From Eopsaltria australis (taxonomy: Eukaryota; Chordata; Aves; Passeriformes; Petroicidae), in contig JAVTVJ010000040.1 in the NCBI GenBank assembly GCA_034509425.1, forward strand, positions 7,393,001-7,457,000: a DNA stretch of 64,000 bases, written 5' to 3'. The translations under genes and the position numbers were made by a program. Positions 25,723 to 37,907 of the stretch are shown here, piece by piece. Position 1 is the first letter of the stretch. The number at the start of each line of letters is the position of its first letter. Under the pieces are notes generated by a model. It did no database searches, had not been told where the DNA came from, and saw only the letters and a program-made list of their open reading frames with translations.

Positions 25723-27059
25723 AGAGGAGCATTTTGGAACCATCTCTGCTAGAACAGCATCGGCACAAAATGCCTGCACAGCTGGGCAGAAGTCCCCCAA
25801 GGAAACAGCAGCACCTTGGCCGTACACAGACACCACTGGACAGGGACACACCTCCCTGAAAGAGACACAAGCCTGCCTTGGGGACTGAAAGCTTTCCCAG
25901 GGAAAACAATAGAAATAGGGAATGATACCTGTGATACAAGGGTGAGTGAAGTGCCCAGAGGTCACCAAAGAAAACAGTCTTACCACTAACAAGAAGTAAA
26001 AGAACTTCAATAGGGAATTCTGGTTCTGACAGTAATCTTTAAGGTTTTAATGGAAAAAGATGTAATTTCTTGTCTTTGCAGATGTTTTAGCTGGAAAGAC
26101 CAATTTCCCAACCCTTCCATTTTATTTCAGGAACAGCAAGGTGGATGAAGATTACTCTGTTGTGTGTGAATGGGTGCGTCACATGAATTACAATATTAAA
26201 AAAAAAAAAACAACAAAAATACCCCCCAAAAAGAAACCCAAACCAAAAACTACAACTGACTATAGAGCACAACTTTTTCTGGATGGGTTATTTAAAAGTC
26301 TGTGACCTACTTAGAACTGCTTTAAGAAATAAAATGAGCAAAAATAAAAAGATCAGCAGCAGCATTGTTAGCAACAAGCTAAAATTGTAAAGGATTTTCA
26401 TTATCCTGTTTAAAAAAAGAAAGACTTGCTTCCCCCAAACCCGAACGTAAATCCCCCAAGTGATAATCAAGCATCTGCTGCAGTGGCTTTTCCTCTCATC
26501 TCCAGCTGTGCTATGCCAACCTGACCTAATTTTCTGAGGAAAAATATAAACCAAGCCATAGCATTCTTTTAATAAAAGGATGACACCTTCTCAAAATGAA
26601 CCAAACCTAAAATTTTCTGATCTCAGCCTGCTTAAGAGGTTGTGATGAGTTAGATGGCATTACAGCTTAGGAAAACCAAAGGCTACTCTCAGTAGTATCG
26701 GTACATAAGACCCCTGCTTCAATTATTATTATTGTTCCCAGGTATTTTGATTTGTAGGCCAAATGTTCTGTAAGCCAGTTTTGCTGCTTGCAGTGCTCCA
26801 TCAGACTTGGCTGCCACCTTCTTATCAAGCTCATCTCTGAAAGTAGGGATAATGAGGCTCTGCAGACAAGCCCTGGGCTGCTCATTACAACAACAGAAAT
26901 CACAGTTTGGAAACCACTGCTGTATAGTCTGAGAAATGCTGGCCACTGCAAAAGTCTTCACATTATAAGTGAGATGTTTGGGTGACAGTGCTGTGTCACT
27001 CTCCAATCCTTCCCAAGGAAAAACAGGCTTCAAGGTGGGCAATTCGAAGAGGCAGGATC

Positions 27060-27214
27060 ACGTAATCATGGAATGGTTTGGGTTGAAAGGAATCTTAAAG
27101 ATCACCTAGTTTCAAACCCACTGCCATGGACACCTCTCACTAGACCAGGTTGCTCAGAGCCCAGCCTGCCCTTAAACACTGTCAGGGATGGAACATTCAC
27201 AACTCCTCTGGCCA
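27060..27214 (-). mobile_element. CR1 LINE 3' end, short 5'-truncated copy
   Basis: It starts AATCATGGAATGGTTTGGGT, then ACTAGACCAGGTTGCTCAGA, the CR1 3' end on the minus strand. It is about 155 bp long. Confidence 0.9.
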
Positions 27215-30200
27215 ACAAGGAGAGAAGGAGTAAGCAGAAACATTGAGTAGAGCTAGAAACAGCCTGATCTCTGCTTGTGGACTGGATTTTTGATGACAGT
27301 TAACACAGTAGGTATGGGTATGATATTTAGCATTAATGATGCTCTGCAGTTGCACTGTCTTTGGGATACAGAGATACAATAATAACAACAGAAGCATATT
27401 AAGATATGTATGCATATATTGCATCTGCTAGGTAGACAGACCAGAAAGCTGGTGAAGAAAATCTGAAAGAAGTGTCACTCTTTGCATTCTACCATTTTTA
27501 CAGTAATGAATTGATTATATGAGATAACTGAGACAGATGGCGAGAAAGGTTTCTAGGAGAGCTCACAACAAACAAGCAACATGAAAATATACTGTGGGCA
27601 TTCTTCAACAGACTTATTTGATTTCCTTCTGCTTCCCTCTAAGTGTTACACGACCACCTGCTACATCTTCTCTTAGAATGGATCACTTAGAACCCTGGCA
27701 TCTGTGTGCAAATTAATGCAGCTGAATAATTGATCTCAATTCATGGATGTCAAATTAGGTGATTTAATATTCTCTGGATTAGGGTTTAATTCTGCAGTTT
27801 AGGGTTGGTGTGTTTTTATCTATTGGGCAGTGCTATGCACAATTCACTTATGATGTCTTAACATCTGCATCAAGGTTTCAGTTACAAAATAGTGCAATTC
27901 AGCTGTGTATGCATACCACCAATGATGTGGAATTATAGCAGGGTGGCTTTTTGCTTTTATTTTTTGCCCTGGATGCTTTAAACACACCATGGACAGGAAA
28001 ACCTTATTAGTTTCACTACGCAGGTGCATCAAGAACAAGCTTTTGGGGTGAGGAAAAAAAAGATAAAACATTCAGATATACACATTCTTTTTCATCATGT
28101 CCTATATTCACTGTTGATAGTTATTCAGCACATTTCATTCTAACACAGTCAAAGGATGTATGAACTCACAATGTAAAAACAGTTTTAGCAGAGGTCTCAG
28201 AAAAGGAATTTTGAAGGCAGTGAACCTTTTTAGGAGAACCCTTTTAGGAGTGGGGCTGGTAGAAAAAAGAGCAGGGAGTGGAGGTATTTGGCTTTTTTGT
28301 TTATCCTTTACCAGGGACGAAAAAAAAACAGTGTCATTAGGACAAATATAGAAAAAATGTTGGTGGTTTTCCTTTTTTTGCTCTTTTCTTTAAATATGTG
28401 GCTTTGTGCATCATCCATTAAGCAGGCAAAAAATGTTAATTAAAGACCTCTTGAGTCTTGAGCAGTCGAGTAGATCATGTGCTGTCTAACAAGATAGGGG
28501 TAACATGGCATTGACTCAGTTTTAACTTGAATCCTCACATCCTGTGGCAGCAACAACGACCAGTCCTTAGAGAGATTCAGCCCTGGGTTCCTGCCAGTGA
28601 CATTTGTCACCTACTTGAAGCCTTTGTGACTCTTATATTACCTGTTCTACCTATTTGGCAGATGAAATCTGCACAAAAATTTTGTGACTGGGTATCCTAA
28701 TATTTCCCTTAAGCCCTAAAGTCTTTGCACCACACATTAAACATTTTGTTTTTATTTAAAATAGTCTAAAAGTGACTATGATTTAAAATTAGTAGACCAT
28801 GGTATTCTGTCTTTCTTTATTATGATGTGAGGTTACTGACCCTTCAGTAACTGCCCTGCTGGGATTTTTGTAATGTCCTGATATGTGAAAAAGTCTTTAT
28901 TTTTTGTTTTGTTTTTGGCACTATAACTTTCAGAGTGCATTAATTTTTATGATTATAAATACACACTCTCTAAAAATTGGTTCCAGTGTAAGGCTGACCT
29001 TATCAGATTGATGGAAAATTAAGGCTAAAGTTTATCTGAACACCCAAGACAGTCAACATTTGATTCAGACAAGTGAAACCCATCACTTTATCTTCGAATG
29101 CTGGAGGAAATCTGGTAAGAATTAAGAAATTCCTTTCTAACATTAAGGAACATTTTAAGGACGTATAATTGAACTCAAGTATATTGTGGAACAGTGAGTC
29201 CACTGATACCAATGAAGTCTGATTATGTGACCTTATTCAAGTGATGATGTGAAGAATGTAGCAACAACCATCTTTGCAAACCTCTTCCTATTCAAATGGA
29301 ATTAACTGGTTTCAGTAGAGGATGATGCTCAGAGACCAAAATTCTGACCAGCTGTGGTGAAAAAGGTTGGTCTGAGGAGGGGGAGAGTGGAACACCACAG
29401 CAGACACTGCACCAAATATAATCAAAAGCTTTTTTTCTAATTTATGTAAAATTTATTAAAAGTTTTCAGTAAAAAGTCTAAGCAAGTGATTAAACAAATT
29501 AAGAATTCTGCTACTGTATTTTAAAAATCCTACAAACACAAACCCTTTTCAGCTTTTAATTTGATATGTTTCTCAATGCACGTCAATTTTCAAGCACCAA
29601 ACTGAACAAAGATTGAAAATTAGAAGACCAGCATGAAATAGTTTTTACTTTTAACATTTTTTCCCATGCAAATTAGATTTTTGAACTCTAATTATGCCAC
29701 AGCTTTGAATGTTTTAATACACAAATGAATCATGATGTGGCTGAATTTGAAACTTGAAGAGCTCACTTGAGAAAGGCTGAGGTCTATTAGCATGTTTAAG
29801 CCTAATACGTTATGGGCTTCTGATAAATAGAATTAAAAGCTAAACCTCTGAGGTATTTTACAGCCTTCCTTTCAAAGGTTTCAGAGCGGCTTTTCTAACA
29901 ACAGTAATAAAGTAAACCTAAAACACATTTGTGAGATACTTGTCTACAGAAAAGGTTAATACTTGTCAAAGCAAAGTAATTGACTTCCTCAAGGTCGGAG
30001 AGCAAACCTGTGGGAGTGGGAACAAAAGAAGCCATTCACTGCACCTTTGCCATTAGATGGGTCTGCTCATCAGGCTATATCCATGGCACTGGCCCGGCAT
30101 AGTCAAAAGCAGTGTACAAAGGTTGCCAACTGGTCAACTCCCAGTGCTAGAGGTAGAAAGCACTTCCAAATTTAGCCAAAGTAATAAAATGTTCCAGTTG

Positions 30201-30482
30201 CGCACTGTGCAATTGTTCTTTATGACACTGAGGTTATGATGAATATTCTTATGCAAAATGCTCTGTTAACAACTACACCATCCTCTTGCACTTGGCCATT
30301 CTTGCTACCAATTCTGCTACCTATGGACAAAGACACATTACAGGAAGATTAATATTTTTCTGACTGATAAAGCCTCTTGAGTGTGAGGCCAGCAACCAGC
30401 TAGGACAGCTTGTTCAGATCCATTACCCACACTACGCTGAGATGTGCAAGAATGAACCAGTCCTTTTACATGGACTTTGAAC

Positions 30483-30508
30483 AAATTCAAATTCAAATTC
30501 AAATTCAA
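30483..30508. repeat. Hexanucleotide repeat (AAATTC)n
   Basis: About 4.3 pure copies of AAATTC. Confidence 0.85.
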
Positions 30509-33500
30509 GGCAGCCATAGCTGGGAAGAAAAGCAGCATACTAGCATAAATGAAGTAGAATTAAAGAAAACTCTTAAGTCTAAGAAAGGGGAGCAAGTAAG
30601 GACGATAGCTGATACATACTACATGGCAACAGAGAATGGGGATATTCACAAAAACTAGCTTAAACCTGCTGAGGCTAATGAGCAAGGCACTTTTTTTTTT
30701 GGCTAAAGGAAGATATTAATTTCTCTCCAGGGTAATTTCCAGCAGAAATTAAACTTAGCCATCATTATGAAGGAACTAAGACAGTGCAGCTTCCCTTTGC
30801 AAATATTGTCCTTCATTTTATTTCTTCTGCAGAATTTTATGTCATGGGGTTTTATTAACTTGTTTTCTTGGAGTTGTTTGCATATTTCCACAAAACTGTC
30901 CTTACTTGATCCCTCTGACATTTTACAGGAAAACACAAATGTATGAAACAAGGAGCTCACAGCCTCCTCACACCTCCAGCTGCATGCCCCGTTCCCAGAA
31001 GAATGAATTCAACAGCCCAAGAGGAGCACCAGCAGCATTTCACCATGCCAACTTCCAAACTTAGGGCTCTAGAGATTTTAATTGAACAGTTGAACTAGAA
31101 ATTATTAATTTATGAGCATTATTTTACTCTAAAATGGCAGGGAAGTGTGCAGAAAAACTCAGCTCGGATTTACTCCCCGGGAGATCTAAATGCCTTGACC
31201 ACACCTAGAGTTTGAATCGGCAGGAGGGCTGCTCCTGCCAACAGGTTTGGAATTTCACCCTCTGATTTTGGGCTTGATGTTTGGAAGCATGCTGGCTAAA
31301 ATATTTATTTCTGTGTGTCCATGGTTAGGAAATACTAAGTTTTTAACTATTCTTTTGAGAAATAAAACTCCGGTAGGGAAAATAAATGAAGAAATCTGGG
31401 ATTATCGGTACAGAGCCGATGGAACATATGTCTTACCATGTCAGCCAAGAAATACATGCTTTATAAATGATGACTCCCTGCAAATAATTTGGAGACACCA
31501 TACATCAGAATCTCTTTCAAGCATCTTTTGAATTGATTTTTCTCTAACCCTGCAAGTTAGTTAGCATCATCTCAAGTTTCTACCAATTAAACTCAAAGTA
31601 GCTTTCCTGATCCTGCAATAAAATTACATAAGACTACCATCAGCAATCTGTTATAATGTTAATATATTCAATCCACTACAGTTTGTTCTGTTACTGCAGA
31701 AATAACAAGTTGTTGCACAAAGAGAAGAAAAATATTAACACAAACAACAAAAAAGGCATCTGAAACTTGTTTTCTAAATGTAAATTCCAAACAAAACTAT
31801 GATCCTAAAAATAAAGAAAGATAACACAAAGTGTCTTATGGAGGGAGAATCTGGAGATGATACTTGTTGTTTACAGCAATATTTTGACTTCTTATAAAAA
31901 TCATCTTGGAAATTGGTTTTATTTCCAAAATCCACATTAGGGTGTGGAAATCATACTAGAAACAACAGAAAAGACACTATCTAGAAATTTTTCTTGCAAA
32001 AGCAAATAGATTTAAAAGCTTGCTAGGAGATAAAATTGTCATGGGAAACAGCATATGCATTTTTTGTTGGATGGTTCTTTGGAGTAAACAAAACTCATCC
32101 TCATCTCTTTACATAGAAAACCCTCATCTTTCCACAAATTAGTGGGTGAGCCAATTAGTACAATGAAAAGAATCAATAAAAAACTAATTTTAATTATTTA
32201 CTAAGTGTGATATCTCTTTAAGCACACAAAATTAAAAAAAAATATATGTAGAATTCTGCATCTAATTTATTCAGCAGTTTTGTGAGGAAAAACTTCCTGC
32301 ATACTTGCTCAAAATATTAAATTAAGTACCTTACTAACATGTTTAAAGGTCATCAGATAAAGGAATAATGGAAAAGAGCCTCAATACTCACATTTAGTTT
32401 TAAGCTGCTTCTCTTGGTAAGTTGCACAGCAAAATAAAGGAAGAAATAATTACACGTCTTCACAGAAACAAGCATTCAACAAGTCCAAAAGAAACAGAGC
32501 ACTTTGCCAGAGCTATTTGAGGGTCCCATCAGAATTTGCCTGGCTGGGGGAAGGCTGAGGGTCAGTTTGTTTCCCTTAGACCTCATGACATGCAAATATC
32601 TGGCTGCCTCACCACTGAATCAAATCATTCTTTGACATACTGTGTTTACAAATTGCAAATACATACCATGCAGGAGGTTCTTAAAGGAACATATTTCTGA
32701 GTTCTCAAAAGGAAAAAGGCATTTCTGTTAAAAAACAAAACTGTTCAGTGAAAGGGAAAAAAACAAAGTGAGATGAAACATTATTCATTCCCAGATACAC
32801 ACTGGTTCATGCATAATGAATTCAAAAGACCTCATATGGGCTTGTAAATCAGAGAAGAAAAAAGTTGCAATTACTAAAGTCTGATTCTTGTATACAGGAA
32901 ATGGGAGGGCAGAGAAAATCCTCCTCCAGTTTCAGGAAAGATGTTCAGGGACACAACAGAACTCAGAAGTTCTGACACATCTTCAGCATTTTCTGGGCTG
33001 TTACAATTTGCTGCTATTCCAGCAGGTGGGAAGGTGTTCACACATGATTACCATCAGCGTGGCAGCAATGGACTCCTCTAGGCTCTCTCTCAGTATTTCC
33101 CAGCTCTGGTCTTTGAGTCACAACCACCTCCTTTACTTTTTGCTTGGACCCAACAGGGGCCAGCTTTCACTGACAGGGTCCTGCATGCAGAGTGTTCAGA
33201 GATCCTTATACTTTGCATATGACTCTGTGCAGACCCTAAATCACATGCAGCTGAAAGTAAGGATATTGTGTCCATTTAAAACAGCAGGCTGCAGTTAGGC
33301 AGAGTGAAGAAAGGATGGCTGCTTGTGGTATGAACCACAACTGACCTCAAGACAGATTTTTCCACAACCAAGAGCCAATAGATCTGAATCACTCAGTCTA
33401 TAACGTCAAGTGGGTGGGAGCTGTTTTGTATCACAGATAGAAGAAAGAAGGAAATGTTTGAATGGTTTAAATATGTATTACGTTATCTGAGTACTTTGGT

Positions 33501-36052
33501 AAAATTGCCAAATCTGGACATGTTCATGAGGTTATCTGTGTCAAGATAGAGTCCCACAGTTCCGACTGATCCTCTGACTACTACTGCCAAGAACTGATGA
33601 TCTCTGCTTGTGGTCTTGCTAAACGTCTCCAGACTTAGTCATTACTAAAACAAGATTGATGTCTTTCCTCCTATTTTTATTTGTGCTATAAGCTTTATTT
33701 ATACCATGCACCTTTCATTTCAAGCCTGTGATTTTAGCAGATTGAGGAAAGAGAGGACGAGTTAGGTGTGAATTTGAGTCTAGAATGAGGATGGTGAATA
33801 GTTTTCTTTCCTTTCAGAAAGAAAAAACCTGATAGTATAGTTCTTAACCAAATACCTTTTCAAGTTCATAAATCAGATCCAGACGGAAGTATTTCCCAAG
33901 CAGATCTATTGAGAGAGCTAATGACACTTAGAAATACTAAGACAATATGTTCTTGCCGTGATGGACGAGAAGTTCAGACACGTACTACAGCGCATTACTT
34001 TCCTTATGCTTCAGAGATTACCCTCAGATTTGTCTGAACTGTAGATAGAGATAACAACTGTATTAATAGAAGACAACCTCAGAGAAACATCTAAAACAGA
34101 ATCAGTGTTTTTCCCAACAGGTACAAATTAAATACAAACAAGGTCAGCAAAAATCCTGTTGTTTCTTCAGACTATCAGTTAGGTGATGTCCCTTGCAGCT
34201 CCTGTAACACTTCCTGAGTTTCCTGAAACACAAAGCTTATTTTATCTGTCTCCCAACTTGACCTATCTTGACCTACCTTCCTCTTCATGTTGAGGGTTTG
34301 GGAAATTCATCAAGAAAATGGTGGTTCTCTTTAAACTACTCAAGCTACTCATTCTAATTTAGAATATTCATTTTTTAAAAAACAAAACCTCAAAGAAATG
34401 GCACTCCTTAACAATTCCTAAAGAAAGACCTTGTTTTCCTGACAAAATATCTTTGGCATTTACTGAATATGTTCTGTTATTTGGGCTAGCAGAGAGTATC
34501 TGTCATAAGGTACAATTGTTCAAAAAGTTTGGGCAGCATGGAGTTGGAGGCTCAGAAAGCACACAAAGGATAAATACTACATGCTTTGTTCTTACCTTCC
34601 TCTCTAAGCATCCACTTTTAGCCTCTGCTGGAGAAACAGTACTGGGCTACACTGAACTTCAGTCTGACCCACCACAGTCACTCTTCTGTCATCTCCAAGA
34701 GTACTAAACTTTATACTAAACAAGAAACCTCCAATCCACCCAGATTTGTAATTTCCATTTTCTTGGCTTACTGTTACTTACTAGGAAAAACATTCAAGGA
34801 GCAACCGCTGCTTGAGCAGCCTTACTCATGAGCCTACACAGAACAGAACTACTGTAGTTTTATCTGAGCAAGCTCTCAGATGAATTCATGCAGACAACAA
34901 AACCCAGTGATACTATTTAGAAGACTGTGCCAAATATTTTTAAGAAGCTGTGAAACGAGAGTTGAAAGTTCTAACAGAGCAACAATTTGCTTATTTCCAG
35001 CAGATCTGCAAGTAACCCAACTCCAAAAGTCATCTTTTGCCACTTAAAAAGAAGGAAAGGCAAGGCTGTTGCTGAGACAGGTATTACTCTACCTATGGCT
35101 AATGTACCCACTCCAATCTCAGAATGGCAGCAAACAAGGTTATGAAAAGAACATTTGTAGGTGGTTGTGTATGGATACATACATGCATCTATACATGTCA
35201 GTTTATGAGCCTAAAAATAGAATGGTGGTGTTTAGACACCATAAGTGAAGGGCATGAGAGGCTGACACTAACACTTGAAAACAGAGAAGTGTTAATTTGT
35301 ATACTTTGTAGAGCCTTTCATTTTCTTAGCTATTCCAAAGGGCAGTTTTGTTTTGTGAACTGCATCTCTGATTTGTAAGACAAGATTACTCTTCCTCCCA
35401 CATACATTCCTCCTAGGGAGAGGAAAAAAACCCATGAATTAGCAAAATTCCTTTTCTTTCTCTTTCAGAAGATATACTTCTGTATCATAAACCAAATTGA
35501 ATTTCCAAATCAACAAAAAATACCTGGGCGAGTTTTCCAACCATGTCTCCTCAAATTCTGGTTAGTAGCCGTCTCTGAACTGTAGTGCTTCCATTGTATC
35601 TACTTCCAAGAATCTATTTTTTTAATCCTTCATATACCATAGGCTGGAATACAGCAAGGTGATCACATGATGAATTCTGTAGCAAGTTCATTAATATACC
35701 AGCACAAAACTGTATCAAATAGGAATACAGGGACACTCAGAATGGTGTGCTAAGTCTAACAGTGCATATTACCAGTCACTATTTGAATGCTGCAAGTTGC
35801 AAGATGATCAAACACTGGTGAAGTCAACAGAATGCTCTTTAAATAATCATTTAATGTTATTAAAATAATTTCTTATTTGCATACAGAATTTCATATGGCA
35901 TATTTACAAAACAGCTCAATGTCATATAAAATTGTTTACATTCATTGTAAGGACTTAGTAATTATTCTCACTAAATAACACAAAATCAAACCTATTCCCT
36001 GCATACAAACTGTTTCTTAAATGTAGTTCAACGACCTGAATATTTTCCATCT

Positions 36053-36058
36053 TTTATT
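36053..36058 (-). terminator. Candidate distal UFL1 poly(A) signal
   Basis: A minus-strand AATAAA lies about 1.6 kb beyond the UFL1 stop. It is one candidate for the end of a longer 3' UTR. Only the hexamer supports it. Confidence 0.25.
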
Positions 36059-37613
36059 TCTCACTGTCTTTTACTGTCTGCTGTTACAACCTCCAGCCAA
36101 GGAAAGAGAAACAACTACCTTCGCTTCTGCCTTGCAACTCCAAACCGTTTTTACCTTCTGGTTGATAAAAGATCAGCATGGGCATGAACATTGTTAAACA
36201 ATACTGCCTTTTAAATATGTGTAAAATTCTATTGTTTATATCACCAAAATTACCTTAACATTTCTTCCTCGATTACTGGGGTTTCATACCTGGCCTCTTC
36301 AACTTTCACTTGTTATAATTTCAGGCTTGAGTATGTTTATGATTAAACTCACAGAATATGTGAATCGTTGGAAAACAAATATTCAAATGTAGCAGAATTT
36401 GCCCTCTTTCAGCACCAATTTTGGCAAGGATGGGTGAATGACATTTTTAGTGAAAAGAACACTATTTCATCTCTTATTACTCCACCTTGATGTTATGCAA
36501 AACCCTGAAATTACACACATGAAATCAATGGGTATTACTGAAGTAACAGAACTTAGGTATTTCCAGTTTGAAAATTATCTTCTCTTAAAAATAAATTAGA
36601 AGTATTTTTGCTATACAGGAATTATGCCATTAATAGTGATAGAACTCTATTTTTCACATTTTTGCACTTTCCTGAAGACATAAAGTACCACTCATGTAAA
36701 AGTAAGGCCGGCAAAAAACTTGAGGGAAGCAGTATTTCTGTCCATGAAGTTTACGTAGAAAGACCATGAACTACATTACTTTCAAAAAACTCAGGATAAA
36801 CAGAACACCGCAAGTTCTCTCAAGAGCTGACAGAATGCAAAAAAATCCTTCTATCTGCTATGGGAACTGGACTAAGCACTCCAAAAGTCTGCTGAATGAA
36901 CATCTGGCACGTACAATATGGCAGGTGTAACAGTGTTTATCTGCTTGCAAAATGCCAATGCAAAACAGTGTCACCTCCTCTGTCTAAATTACAAGTTTTG
37001 AATGAACAGCTATTTCAGACATTAGCAGAATACATCAGTAGTCCAAGTGTGCTGAAGTTCATAAACTTTCTGTAAATTTTGAAACTCATGTTGGTAGTGG
37101 GTCACTTCCCTTAAATTTCTCACTTGTATTCAAAATGTTTTTACTGTTGCAGTCCAGTGAACAGAAACTGAAAACATCCACTAATGATGCCAGAGTAAAG
37201 ATGGCCTTCGCTGATGTGCTATTAGGTATGTTTAAAAACCAGTATTTGAAATTAAGATAGACAGGCTTATAGACACTTATATGCAACCCTCATCTCACTA
37301 GAAGTCCAAACCAGAGAGAATTAAAACTCTCAGCCTGTGTGTGTATGGAACAAAATACACTGCTATTTGAAGAGTAATTTCTTGAGGTCTCACATGAGGA
37401 TGCCAATTAAAACCCACTGGTTTTGTACCCAAAGTGTCCACAGCCGTGTGCTGCCACATCTACATTAATACATGTTAAAAGTACACTATAGAAGTAACAA
37501 AACTCCATTTGCCACCATCACCCAGCAACTGTGTTCCCTGGCTGTGATTTGCACACTATTAGAAGCCAAATTTACAGTTTTTCAAGCATTTTCTGTTGTC
37601 CCTTTCTTTCAGC

Positions 37614-37655
37614 ATAAAATAAAATAAAATAAAATAAAATAAAATAAAATAAAAT
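37614..37655. repeat. Pentanucleotide microsatellite (AAAAT)n, in the probable UFL1 3' UTR
   Basis: There are about eight uninterrupted AAAAT units, 42 bp. In the UFL1 transcript it reads as AUUUU repeats starting about 40 nt after the stop codon. A tract this pure is likely to vary in length between individuals. Confidence 0.9.
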
Positions 37656-37693
37656 CTGACTCTATTGTGGAAGTGGATGTGCTGAATAATAGT

Positions 37694-37699
37694 TTTATT
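37694..37699 (-). terminator. AATAAA overlapping the UFL1 stop codon
   Basis: The minus strand reads GAGGAATAAAAC at the end of the coding region, so the canonical poly(A) hexamer contains the TAA stop itself. If used, it would give a 3' UTR of only a few tens of bases. Its use is unproven. Confidence 0.3.
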
Positions 37700-37907
37700 C
37701 CTCTGTTACAGAAAATTTCCTAGGTCTGAGAACAAGATCTTTTATAGAGGTAGTGATTTCCTGGAGCTCTTTTCGAATTTTTTCTGCTCCTTCCTCCTCT
37801 TCCATGTTATCTTTTGTGTCACCATCTCCGTGTTCAGTTTTCTTTGTCTGGCTGGTCAATTGTTTCACCACTAATCCATGGTATTTGACTAACAGCAAAT
37901 GCTGATC
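37695..37907 (-). CDS. UFL1: UFL1 coding exon 19, C-terminus and stop (residues 723-792)
   Basis: This last coding exon has 213 nt and ends with TAA at 37697-37695. It encodes [20 protein letters not shown], an acidic stretch, and a C-terminus ending KFSVTEE. The C-terminal tail after about residue 745 is poorly conserved with mammals. The stop codon overlaps an AATAAA hexamer. Confidence 0.95.
   Translation of the reverse strand, partial: DQHLLLVKYHGLVVKQLTSQTKKTEHGDGDTKDNMEEEEGAEKIRKELQEITTSIKDLVLRPRKFSVTEE

Larger units (their letters stand above)
19879..35999. other. Spacer between UFL1 and FHL5, should contain the FHL5 5' exon(s) and promoter
   Basis: The FHL5 first coding exon begins at a splice acceptor, so a noncoding leader exon and promoter must lie further up, most simply in this interval. 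I could not place them, because no CpG island marks them. The interval contains three CR1 fragments and a small AAATTC repeat. No other gene was recognised. Confidence 0.5.

Noticed and set aside
26667..27042. Two minus-strand frames of 94 and 107 codons
   Set aside because: One contains a plausible-looking stretch (DELDKKVAAKSDGALQAAKL), but I know no family for it, it ends in an Asn run from an AT repeat, and it has no splice partners. It may be an old repeat remnant.
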